Of a stretch of 42,414 nt of DNA, positions 25,614-32,705 are shown one piece after another (positions within the stretch are counted from its first letter, which is position 1; every line of letters starts with the position of its first letter). This stretch comes from an uncultured Alphaproteobacteria bacterium (GTDB lineage Bacteria; Pseudomonadota; Alphaproteobacteria; CAAGCB01; CAG-977). A program made the translations under genes and the position numbers. Under the pieces are notes generated by a model. It searched no databases. It was not told the origin of the DNA and saw only the letters and a program-made list of their open reading frames with translations. The DNA lies in NCBI GenBank assembly GCA_944393745.1, contig CALYBD010000019.1:1-42414 (forward strand), written 5' to 3'.

Positions 25614-26777
25614 TTGAATTTTTTGACAAAAGCCGTTATTTATTTCGCCGTTTTCGTTATAACGGCAAAGGCGGCTTTTGCTCAAATCACGGTTGATCTG
25701 GACGTTTTAACCGAAGATTTCATTCCCAAGGATACGATTACTCTGGCTCCGCCCGATCGGGCAAAAGATGTTTCCGCGCCGGTTTTAAAAGCGCCGGCAG
25801 CCGAAAACAAAAAACAGCCGGCGACGAAAAAAGCCAAATCGGCGACAAAGCCGACCGTCAAAAAACCGGCGACAAAAAAAACGGCCTCTCCCAAAAAACC
25901 GGCCAAGCCTTCGGTAAAAAAGACAAAAGCCGTTAAAAAGTACCAGGTCAAAGAAGCAGCCCGAAAGGATGAACATGACCGATTAAAACCGCGCGCCAAC
26001 CCTGTGCCGAAAGTAAAGATTCTGGCGTCCGATAACAGTATTAAACCGGCAGAAGACGACATCATCGAAACCACTCCGCCGGAAACGACAGAACCCAAAA
26101 TTTCAAAGCATTTCCTGGAACAGGAACGGCTGAAAAATCAAAAAAACAATCATCGGACAGCCGAAGCCGTCGCAACATCAACGATCAACGAAGCGGAAGA
26201 AACTCCGCCGAAGTCGGAACCGGTCAGGGACAGTTTTTTAACGTTGACACGGGATAACGCGCCGGCACGCATACGCCCGAAAACGCTCTTGTCTTCGGCA
26301 GAACAGAAATCGGATCAAAAACAAAAAACACAGCGGCCGACACCTGTTAAGTTTTCCGTTTTTTATGTTTCGGGGAAACTGACGCCCGCGGAACGATCCG
26401 AGGCGCTGGCAAAAGAAATTCCGCAGGAATCGGCAACCCGAAAGGCTCTGGATCAAAAAAAGAAACTGCTGCATATTTTTGTGTTTGAAAGCAAATCCAG
26501 CGCTTTAACCGACGAAATGCGCACGGCGCTGGACAATACGGCCGAAATGATGAAGAAAAACAGAAACAAACGGCTGATTTTGTATTCTTACAGTGCGCCG
26601 GATCCGGATGCTCCCGGAAAAGAACGGCAGTATGCCCTGCGCCGGGCACTGATGATTCGTTCTTATCTGACGCAAAAAGGCATTCACAGTTTACGAATTG
26701 AAATCCGGTCTTTCGGTCAAAAAGGCGCCGGTGAAAAAATGCCCGACAGAACGGATATCTTAACCGAAGACAGATAA
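25614..26777 (+). CDS. Exported protein with Lys/Ala/Pro-rich linker and C-terminal OmpA-like domain
   Basis: This 387-residue protein probably starts at TTG 25614, with AAGGAG 8 bases upstream. It has a signal peptide (ending AKAAFAQ) and a low-complexity region, residues 45-120, of repeated AKKP/TKKPA units suited to spanning the periplasm or binding peptidoglycan. The C-terminal domain (about 275-385) resembles the OmpA/MotB fold: HIFVFESKSSALTDEMRTAL, SYSAPDPDAPGKERQYALRRALMIRSYL and IEIRSFGQKG. The usual GHTD is replaced by SYSAPD. It is first of three adjacent envelope genes. Confidence 0.75.
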   Translation: MNFLTKAVIYFAVFVITAKAAFAQITVDLDVLTEDFIPKDTITLAPPDRAKDVSAPVLKAPAAENKKQPATKKAKSATKPTVKKPATKKTASPKKPAKPSVKKTKAVKKYQVKEAARKDEHDRLKPRANPVPKVKILASDNSIKPAEDDIIETTPPETTEPKISKHFLEQERLKNQKNNHRTAEAVATSTINEAEETPPKSEPVRDSFLTLTRDNAPARIRPKTLLSSAEQKSDQKQKTQRPTPVKFSVFYVSGKLTPAERSEALAKEIPQESATRKALDQKKKLLHIFVFESKSSALTDEMRTALDNTAEMMKKNRNKRLILYSYSAPDPDAPGKERQYALRRALMIRSYLTQKGIHSLRIEIRSFGQKGAGEKMPDRTDILTEDR

Positions 26778-26789
26778 AGGAATAAAAAT

Positions 26790-27779
26790 ATGGAACTGCC
26801 CAACCGCTATGTCACGCGTATGTTTTTGTTTCTGATCCTGGTCGCCGGCGCGTGTGGCGTACTGTTCCCCGCGCTGGAAAATGCATTTTTGACAAATCCG
26901 GCCTTAAACGGATTGATTTTGCTGGTTTTTTTGTTCGGTGTCTGCCTGAATTTCCATTCGGTTTTTGCTTTGTACCGGGAAATCAGGTGGATTAAGTCTC
27001 CTGTCTTGTCTTTATCAAATACGGATTTGGAAAAATTACGTTTGCTTTCCCCGCTGGCCCTGATTTTAAAAAACAATCAGGCCAAAGGAAATGCCGTTTT
27101 ATCCCCGGGCATTGCCAGAACCATTCTGGATTCCGTCGGCATGCGTCTGGAAGAAAGCCGCGATATCTCCAAATATCTGATCGGTTTATCGACTTTTTTG
27201 GGATTACTGGGAACGTTCTGGGGGCTGATGGCGACCGTCGGCGCCGTTGCCGATGTGATCCGGGCGCTGAACGTTTCCGGCGAAGAAGCAACACAAGCCT
27301 TTAACACCATTAAAAACAGTCTGGAATTGCCGCTGTCCGGCATGGGAACGGCTTTTTCTTCGTCTTTACTGGGGTTGTCAAGCGCTTTGGTCGTCGGTTT
27401 TTTGGATTTACAGGCCGGCCGGGCACAAAATAATTTTTATAACGGACTGGACGAACATCTGGCATCGCTGACACGTTATTCTTCCGCGGTCGGCAGTCAG
27501 TCGGACGAATCCGTCACGTCAAACGGCGCTTATACCAATGCTTTGCTGGAACAGATTGTGGAAAGCTTGGCCGATATCCGCAGCCAGCTGCAAAAAACGG
27601 AAACAAAGGCGCAAGAACGGATTCAGACGGACATGGATATGCTGCGATTTATCAGCAGGATTGACCACAACGTCAACCAGATCGACAAACGTTCCGAAGC
27701 CCGTCAGGAAACTTTGTTGCGTGAAATCCGCGATTCGTTCAGATTGTTGGTTCGTACCATTTCAGGGCAGGATAAATAA
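26790..27779 (+). CDS. MotA/TolQ/ExbB-type proton-channel protein
   Basis: The protein (329 residues) has two N-terminal helices (about 9-30 and 37-60). A cytoplasmic loop follows, then the family pair: LSTFLGLLGTFWGLMATVGAV (near 132-155) and GMGTAFSSSLLGLSSALVVGFLDL (near 185-210). The C terminus is a helical tail with charged heptads. It is not part of the tol operon and is paired with the MotB-like gene 5 bases downstream. An energised envelope complex distinct from TolQR is inferred; no flagellar genes are nearby. Confidence 0.88.
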   Translation: MELPNRYVTRMFLFLILVAGACGVLFPALENAFLTNPALNGLILLVFLFGVCLNFHSVFALYREIRWIKSPVLSLSNTDLEKLRLLSPLALILKNNQAKGNAVLSPGIARTILDSVGMRLEESRDISKYLIGLSTFLGLLGTFWGLMATVGAVADVIRALNVSGEEATQAFNTIKNSLELPLSGMGTAFSSSLLGLSSALVVGFLDLQAGRAQNNFYNGLDEHLASLTRYSSAVGSQSDESVTSNGAYTNALLEQIVESLADIRSQLQKTETKAQERIQTDMDMLRFISRIDHNVNQIDKRSEARQETLLREIRDSFRLLVRTISGQDK

Positions 27780-27784
27780 CCGTC

Positions 27785-28846
27785 ATGCGCCGTTTCCGAA
27801 ATTCCAGCGGATATAATTTCTGGCCCAGTTTTGTTGATGCTTTATCGACATTGCTGATTGTTGTGCTGTTTTTTTTATTGCTGTTCGTTTTGGCGCATTT
27901 TTTTATGGGGCAAAATCTGGATACAAAAAACACGGAAATCAGCCGGTTGAATTTACAGCTGCAGGATCTGGCTTTTGAATTGTCGGCAGAGCGCCAAACC
28001 AGCAAAGATTTAACGGATCGTCTGGCTTTGCAACAACAGGAAACACACGAGCTGACGGAAGAGCTGAGCGGACTGAAAGACGAACAGACAAAGGCTTTGG
28101 CGCAGATTGCTCTGCTGGAACAAGACGTCAAAGCATTAAACCTGCGCAAACAGGAATTGGAAAAAGAAACAGCCGAAAAAAGCAATGAACTGCTTTCGGA
28201 ACGTAAAATTTCCCAGGAAGCCAAAGCTCATTTGGCGCTGTTAAACGCGCAGACGGAAAAACTGACAAAAGAATTGGCTCAGTTGGGAACGTTACTGGAT
28301 CAGGCGGACAAAAAAGATAAAGAACAGCAGGCGCAAATTGCGGATCTGGGAAAAAAATTAAACCGGGCTTTGGCGGCGAAAGCGTCCGAACTGGCTTCGT
28401 ATCGTTCGGAATTTTTCGGCACTTTGCGCAAAGTGTTGCAGGATCGGGACGATTTCCGGATTGAAGGCGACAGATTCGTTTTTCAGTCGGAGCTGTTTTT
28501 TAAAAGCGGTTCGGCTTTTTTGGAAGAAACAGGAAAAAAACAACTGAATATTCTGGCCAATACCTTAAAGGAATTGCAGCATAAAATTCCCAAAAAAATC
28601 CCCTGGGTGCTGCGCGTTGACGGACATACGGACAACGTACCGATCCACAACGCAGAATATGCCTCAAACTGGCAGTTATCGGCGAATCGGGCCATTGCCG
28701 TTGTTCAGTATTTGATCAGCCGGGGTGTTCCAGCGCGTTATCTGGTTGCCGCCGGATTCGGCGAACATCAGCCGATCGACCGCCGAAATACCGAAGCCGC
28801 CCGCCGCAAAAACCGCCGGATCGAATTTAAACTGACGGAACGATAA
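27785..28846 (+). CDS. MotB/OmpA-type peptidoglycan-binding protein
   Basis: This 353-residue protein has one membrane helix near the N terminus (about 20-42), preceded by the MotB-like FWPSFVDAL with a conserved Asp (D18) for proton passage. A long coiled coil (about 50-200) follows. The OmpA domain near 235-350 shows FQSELFFKSGSAFLEE, DGHTDNVPI and NWQLSANRAIAVVQYLISRGV. This is the stator architecture, but with a very long periplasmic coiled coil. It probably works with the MotA-like neighbour to link the inner membrane to the cell wall. Confidence 0.9.
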   Translation: MRRFRNSSGYNFWPSFVDALSTLLIVVLFFLLLFVLAHFFMGQNLDTKNTEISRLNLQLQDLAFELSAERQTSKDLTDRLALQQQETHELTEELSGLKDEQTKALAQIALLEQDVKALNLRKQELEKETAEKSNELLSERKISQEAKAHLALLNAQTEKLTKELAQLGTLLDQADKKDKEQQAQIADLGKKLNRALAAKASELASYRSEFFGTLRKVLQDRDDFRIEGDRFVFQSELFFKSGSAFLEETGKKQLNILANTLKELQHKIPKKIPWVLRVDGHTDNVPIHNAEYASNWQLSANRAIAVVQYLISRGVPARYLVAAGFGEHQPIDRRNTEAARRKNRRIEFKLTER

Positions 28847-28873
28847 TATTTTGCTTTTTTGCGGTAAATAAAC

Positions 28874-28902
28874 TTGAAAAGCCGAAACTTTTAGAGTATA
28901 GA
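28874..28902 (+). promoter_or_regulatory. rpmE promoter
   Basis: TTGAAA (28874-28879) and TATAGA (28897-28902) are separated by exactly 17 bases, a near-consensus sigma70 promoter. The expected start of transcription is about 27 bases before the rpmE ATG. Confidence 0.75.
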
Positions 28903-28935
28903 GAAAAAACTTATTGATTGTCTGGAGCTCAAGTT

Positions 28936-29160
28936 ATGAAAAAAGATATTCATCCGAATTACCATGAAATTACCGTGGTTATGACAGACGGGACAGAATT
29001 TAAAACCCGTTCGACACTGGGCAAAGAAGGCGATACGATTCGTTTGGATATTGACCCGCTGGCTCATCCGGCATGGACGGGTATTTACCGTCTGGTTGAC
29101 AGCGGCGGCCAGTTGGCAAAATACAACAAGCGTTTCGCTGCTTTTACAAGCAAAAAATAG
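28936..29160 (+). CDS. rpmE: 50S ribosomal protein L31 (cysteine-free type)
   Basis: This is a 74-residue L31, starting at ATG 28936 behind [47 protein letters not shown] and YNKRF are diagnostic. The zinc-binding cysteines are absent, as in the C-minus type usual for Alphaproteobacteria, so it does not need zinc. It has its own promoter and terminator. Confidence 0.95.
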   Translation: MKKDIHPNYHEITVVMTDGTEFKTRSTLGKEGDTIRLDIDPLAHPAWTGIYRLVDSGGQLAKYNKRFAAFTSKK

Positions 29161-29179
29161 TTTTTTTTGCCAAGAATAA

Positions 29180-29211
29180 GAAAACGGCTGTTCAAAAGGC
29201 CGTTTTTTTTA
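29180..29211 (+). terminator. Intrinsic terminator after rpmE
   Basis: AAAACGGC pairs with GCCGTTTT across a 10-base loop, followed by eight T in total. Confidence 0.9.
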
Positions 29212-29301
29212 TGGAAAAATATTTTCAGCGGATACCTATTTTATTCAGATTTTTACTGATTTTTTATAAAAGCTCTTATACTATAAGGAAAAAAGAGTTG
29301 T

Positions 29302-31296
29302 GTGGAAAAGTCCGTGTCCAGCATTATAAATTACGAAGTTTATGTTTATCAGAACTACACCTGGGATCTGTTGGGGCGATACCCCTCGGAACAGCGGGCG
29401 AAGGCGATTGAGTACGCCAAAAGCATTGAAAATTCGGAACGCAAGCCGACAAAAGTCGTCCGCGAAACGTATGATTTGGACACACAGACTTTTCAGGAAG
29501 CTTTGGTTTATCTCAGCGAAATACCCAAACCGCAGCCCAGAAAATCGTCTCCTTACGAAAACAGCGTCATTCCGACAACAATCAGGCGTCCCGGCCCAAA
29601 GAAATCGCATCTGACCGAAGGCGTGATCATGATTTTTCTGTCGATCATTTTTGCAATCATGACGGCAGGAATGATTACGGCGATTGCGTTGCGTTTTATG
29701 TCGTCAATCGGTTTTACCGCGCGGGATATTTCCGGTCAGTTTGTTTTGGGAATGTTTACGTTCTTTTTCCTGATTATTTCGATTCCGACGGCGATCAAGT
29801 GGGTCAATTGGGATAATCTGTTAGGGGAAAACGAAGAAGAAAAAAAAGAACAAAATCCTTTATATCCGTCTTCTTCCCAGGACGAGTTTAAATATTCGAA
29901 ACGGGAATTATACGAAATCGGGGACGAAAAGTATCTGCCTGATTCGTTTTCTTCCGGTTTTGTGCGCAGATTATTCGATATGTTTGACGTCTTAATGGGC
30001 AGAAAAACGTTGCGCCAACGCATAGAAGAGGCAAAAGCCGCCGCCGAAAAAGAACAACAACTGGAAGAAGAAAAAGAAAAAGCCGAAGAAGAAGCACGCA
30101 AAAAACAAGAAGAGGAAGAGGCAAAAGCCGCCGCCGAAAAAGAACGACAACTGGAAGAAGAAAGAAGACTTTTAGAACAGGCCGAAGCCGAAGAACAATC
30201 GGCAATGTCGATTCAGACAGAGGAAGATCCGCTGGAAATCAGCGCTATTTCCGAAAATCCCGTCACCGTTCATACGGTTATTCCGCCGGAATTGGAAAAA
30301 GATTACTTAATAATGACGTCTTTCCTGTCCATTATTTTGCGCGTTTTACAGGAAAAGAACACACTTTTAAACACTTATGCCCGATTTGGGATTGAACTGT
30401 TTTTGGCAGGGGCCTGCGAACAGTTATGCACGACGAAATCTTTATCCAAACAAAGCAACAGAACCATGTTGTCCGGATTATTGGAACTGTTGGGACGGGC
30501 GTCGACACTGGCCGAATTGTTTTATGATAAAATCGAAGAATATATGCTGGAACCGAAATATCTGCCCGTGATAGAAAACGGCGCCAAAAGCATGGAGATT
30601 TATCTGAACAACAAGTCATCGCCCGAATTAATCAGCCTGATCCAGGTCACCATGACAAGCTGGTTAAACCCGAATAAAAAAGAAATGATCACTTCCGGCA
30701 TTTACACCATCATGTTTACGGATATTGTTTCGTCAACCCATATGACGCAGACGTTGGGTGACAGGTTGGCTCAGCAATTAATTCACCGGCACAACACAAT
30801 TGTCCGCCAGGCGTTAAACACCTGCGGCGGCGAAGAAATCAAACAGACCGGCGACGGTATCATGGCGTCTTTCATGTGGGCATCAAACGCCATTGACGCG
30901 GCAATAGCCATTCAAAAAGCCGTCAGTGCCTATAATCATGAATCGCCGACGGTTCCTTTGGAAGTCCGAATCGGATTAAACGCGGGCGAACCCATTGTGG
31001 AAAACAACGACCTGTTCGGCCTGACCGTTCAGATTGCTTCCCGTGTCTGCGGAGAAGCCAATAAAAATCAGATTTATGTTTCTTCGGTTGTCAAAGAACT
31101 GGCGGCGGGCAAAAACTATACGTTTACACCGCTGGGGGAATTCAAGCTTAAAGGAATCGACACACCGCAGACGCTGTACGAAGTGATTTGGAACGAAGAA
31201 AAACCCAAAAAGAATCCGCCGGCGAAAAAAGACCGAAAGAAAACAAAAGAGCCGCCTGTCGAAAGGGATTTTTCCGAAACGCTGCCGGAATTATAG
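29302..31296 (+). CDS. Membrane-bound class III adenylate/guanylate cyclase
   Basis: A protein of 664 residues starts at GTG 29302 (AAGGAA upstream). It has a soluble N terminus, two membrane helices (about 105-130 and 142-165) and a Glu/Lys/Ala-rich coiled coil (about 243-300) with a repeated EEAKAAAEKExQLEEE. A helical region of unknown type follows, then a C-terminal cyclase domain (about 465-635). Metal ligands are visible in FTDIVSSTHMTQ (D474) and TGDGIMASF (D518). K514 in IKQTGDG suggests ATP as substrate. The usual transition-state Asn is Gln here (VQIASR: Q577, with R581 kept). The C-terminal tail is Lys/Pro-rich. It probably makes cAMP in response to an unknown signal. Confidence 0.9.
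   Translation: MEKSVSSIINYEVYVYQNYTWDLLGRYPSEQRAKAIEYAKSIENSERKPTKVVRETYDLDTQTFQEALVYLSEIPKPQPRKSSPYENSVIPTTIRRPGPKKSHLTEGVIMIFLSIIFAIMTAGMITAIALRFMSSIGFTARDISGQFVLGMFTFFFLIISIPTAIKWVNWDNLLGENEEEKKEQNPLYPSSSQDEFKYSKRELYEIGDEKYLPDSFSSGFVRRLFDMFDVLMGRKTLRQRIEEAKAAAEKEQQLEEEKEKAEEEARKKQEEEEAKAAAEKERQLEEERRLLEQAEAEEQSAMSIQTEEDPLEISAISENPVTVHTVIPPELEKDYLIMTSFLSIILRVLQEKNTLLNTYARFGIELFLAGACEQLCTTKSLSKQSNRTMLSGLLELLGRASTLAELFYDKIEEYMLEPKYLPVIENGAKSMEIYLNNKSSPELISLIQVTMTSWLNPNKKEMITSGIYTIMFTDIVSSTHMTQTLGDRLAQQLIHRHNTIVRQALNTCGGEEIKQTGDGIMASFMWASNAIDAAIAIQKAVSAYNHESPTVPLEVRIGLNAGEPIVENNDLFGLTVQIASRVCGEANKNQIYVSSVVKELAAGKNYTFTPLGEFKLKGIDTPQTLYEVIWNEEKPKKNPPAKKDRKKTKEPPVERDFSETLPEL
30028..30162 (+). repeat. 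90-bp-period tandem repeat inside the cyclase gene
   Basis: A 45-base segment starting at 30028 recurs at 30118 with one mismatch (ACAACAA versus ACGACAA). The spacing is 90 bases (30 codons). It encodes the coiled-coil repeat EEAKAAAEKExQLEEE. The near identity at DNA level suggests recent duplication or ongoing slippage in frame. Confidence 0.85.
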
Positions 31297-31313
31297 TTCT
31301 GTTTTTGATTCTT

Positions 31314-31341
31314 TTGAAAATATATGCTAGACTGTTAGAAT
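31314..31341 (+). promoter_or_regulatory. Likely promoter of the gene at 31382
   Basis: TTGAAA (31314-31319) and TAGAAT (31336-31341) have a 16-base spacer, 40 bases before the ATG. They lie in the AT-rich gap after the cyclase gene. Confidence 0.5.
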
Positions 31342-31381
31342 TAGGAAGAATTCCTGAAGATTGTCAAAAAAGAGGAAAACG

Positions 31382-32176
31382 ATGGCTACAACAGTTCTGG
31401 ATGCAACGGTAACATCGACAAATGTCAAGTCGTGGGAAAAAACGACATCGGATACGTACGCCGATTCGATCAGAACGGCGCGTGATATGGGACAAGCCCG
31501 TTTAAATTATTCCCGATTGAACATGATTACGACGCTTTCCGAAAACGAAACGGAAGATTGGTTTTCTTTTACGGTGACGTCTCGGGGGAAATTGCGTTTA
31601 ACGGCTGTCAATCTGTCTGCCGCAAGCCAGGAAAAAGATGCCGACGAAACAACGGCAACCGACGAACTGGACGCGGCGGCAAGCAATTATGAAAAAGCCA
31701 TTGAACAATTTAAAGGGCAAGGATTAAAGGTAGAGGTTTACCAGTATGTCAATAACCGGCAGACGCTGATTGCAACGAATGAAGAAGGAAACGGTGATCA
31801 GACAGAAGCATTTGAACAGCTGATGCGCGGGAAATATCAGGTAAAAAAAGGCGGAACATATTACATTCATGTCACAACGAAGGACGGACAACCGGTTTCG
31901 GAAGATACGTTGTATGCTTTACAGGTACAGTTGGGTGATAAATACGAACACGATTATGTCACGCAGGAACAATCCATTGATCATACGCAGATGACGGAAG
32001 GGGATATCGCTTTGGCCAAGGCAGAGGCCGCCGTAGGGTCGGTAGCGGCAAGCGGAAGTGTTTTGGCGGCACAAGGGGCGTGCGATATTCTGTCGGCCGG
32101 GTATACCAACCTGGCAACGCTGAGGGAAAGCAAAAATGACAATGCCGCTTCACGGATTTTAAGTCTGCTGGTTTAA
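31382..32176 (+). CDS. Hypothetical protein with a probable PPC-like beta-sandwich domain
   Basis: This 264-residue protein was not recognised as a named family. ATG 31382 follows AGAGGAA. There is no N-terminal signal peptide. Residues 45-190 look like a bacterial pre-peptidase C-terminal type domain: NETEDWFSFTVTSRGKLRLTAVNL, then VEVYQYVNNRQTLIATNEEG, then KKGGTYYIHVTTKDG and LYALQVQLGD. Such domains normally occur in secreted proteins. The C terminus is Ala/Gly/Ser-rich (AAVGSVAASGSVLAAQGA) and ends in a hydrophobic LLV, which could be a type I secretion-like tail; that is a guess. The gene is bounded by its own promoter and terminator. Confidence 0.7.
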   Translation: MATTVLDATVTSTNVKSWEKTTSDTYADSIRTARDMGQARLNYSRLNMITTLSENETEDWFSFTVTSRGKLRLTAVNLSAASQEKDADETTATDELDAAASNYEKAIEQFKGQGLKVEVYQYVNNRQTLIATNEEGNGDQTEAFEQLMRGKYQVKKGGTYYIHVTTKDGQPVSEDTLYALQVQLGDKYEHDYVTQEQSIDHTQMTEGDIALAKAEAAVGSVAASGSVLAAQGACDILSAGYTNLATLRESKNDNAASRILSLLV

Positions 32177-32183
32177 AAAACGG

Positions 32184-32215
32184 AAAGCCCTCTGAGAACA
32201 GAGGGCTTTCTTTTT
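32184..32215. terminator. Bidirectional terminator between convergent genes
   Basis: AAAGCCCTCTG pairs with CAGAGGGCTTT around AGAA. A T-rich run follows on plus (CTTTTTAT) and TTCCGTTTTTT on minus. It serves the gene ending at 32176 and the HTH gene ending at 32214. Confidence 0.9.
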
Positions 32216-32438
32216 ATACAAAACAAATCCGGACACGCTTTTTATAAAACCGAGCCAATCGGAAAATAACGTGACGGTCGGGAATCTTGCCCAATTCCAA
32301 GGACATCAGTTGATCCAAAGGGATTTTGCTTGAACAAGATAAATCTTCTATCGTATTAAAACCGTGAAGCAAGCGTTCCCGCCTGATCATTTCTGCCAGA
32401 TGAAATTTAAAATCTGTCGGTGTATGCGCTTTTGACAT
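32214..32438 (-). CDS. Small helix-turn-helix (XRE-like) protein
   Basis: This 74-residue protein starts at ATG 32438, eight bases after AAGGAG. The HLAEMIRRERLLHGFNTIEDLSCSSKIPLDQLMSLELGKIP segment has the layout of a Cro/C1-type HTH: helix 2 'TIEDLSCSS' and helix 3 'PLDQLMSLELG'. It is barely more than the DNA-binding domain. The start lies just 32 bases beyond a strong hairpin-T element at 32461-32499, so it could be controlled by premature termination in the structured RNA region upstream. Target unknown. Confidence 0.7.
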   Translation of the reverse strand: MSKAHTPTDFKFHLAEMIRRERLLHGFNTIEDLSCSSKIPLDQLMSLELGKIPDRHVIFRLARFYKKRVRICFV

Positions 32439-32460
32439 TTGTTTCACTCCTTACTTTGTT

Positions 32461-32634
32461 AAAAAACAAACTCACCTCAAGCGTGCGGCCCAAGGTGAGG
32501 GAGTTCGAAACTGTAACAACTCAGTCCGGATTATTCGACACAGATATGCTTATCTCTCCGGCTCCCTCGTAAAAAGGGCGGATTAATTGTTGTTAAGGAG
32601 CTTCGACACTCCGCAACCGACCCGTCGGCTGCAA
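32461..32634 (-). ncRNA. Candidate structured RNA (small RNA or attenuating leader)
   Basis: This ~170-base minus-strand segment has a promoter before it and an intrinsic terminator at its end. Visible pairings, in minus-strand sense: a 5' hairpin GCAGCCGAC/TCGGTTGC (32632-32613); a long-range stem GGAGT-g-TCGAA (32612-32602) with TTCGAACTCC (32509-32500), continued by TAACAAC (32595-32589) with GTTGTTA (32520-32514); internal hairpins CCGGA/TCCGG and AGATA/TATCT; and a terminator stem CTCACCT/AGGTGAG (32499-32471) followed by TTTGTTTTTT. GAGGGAG upstream can also pair with CTCCCTC, overlapping the terminator arm. It did not match the signature sequences of SRP, tmRNA, RNase P or common riboswitches that I know. 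Confidence 0.6.
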
Positions 32635-32639
32635 AAAAG

Positions 32640-32669
32640 ATCATAAAATATTACAGGCGGGATCGTAAA
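32640..32669 (-). promoter_or_regulatory. Promoter of the candidate RNA
   Basis: On the minus strand TTTACG (32669-32664) and TATGAT (32645-32640) are 18 bases apart, directly after the xdh terminator and just before the first hairpin of the candidate RNA. Confidence 0.5.
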
Positions 32670-32672
32670 GCT

Positions 32673-32705
32673 AAAAAGCTTCCGATTTTCATCGGAAGCT
32701 TTTTT
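32673..32705. terminator. Terminator after the molybdenum hydroxylase gene
   Basis: AAAAAGCTTCCGAT pairs with ATCGGAAGCTTTTT around a TTTC loop. T runs occur on both strands. It abuts the stop codon at 32706-32708, so xdh transcription should end here and not enter the candidate RNA. Confidence 0.9.

Noticed and set aside
25840-25960. Lys/Ala/Pro-rich repeats in the OmpA-like gene as a CRISPR-like or tandem DNA repeat
   Set aside because: The repetition is only at protein level; the DNA is irregular and in frame with a real gene.
32500-32634. tRNA, tmRNA, SRP RNA or B12/TPP/FMN riboswitch in the gap before the HTH gene
   Set aside because: The TTCGAA segment does not sit in a 5-bp T-arm and there is no CCA-type acceptor. 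The SRP tip GGAAGGAAGC, the B12 box and the TPP and FMN core sequences are absent.
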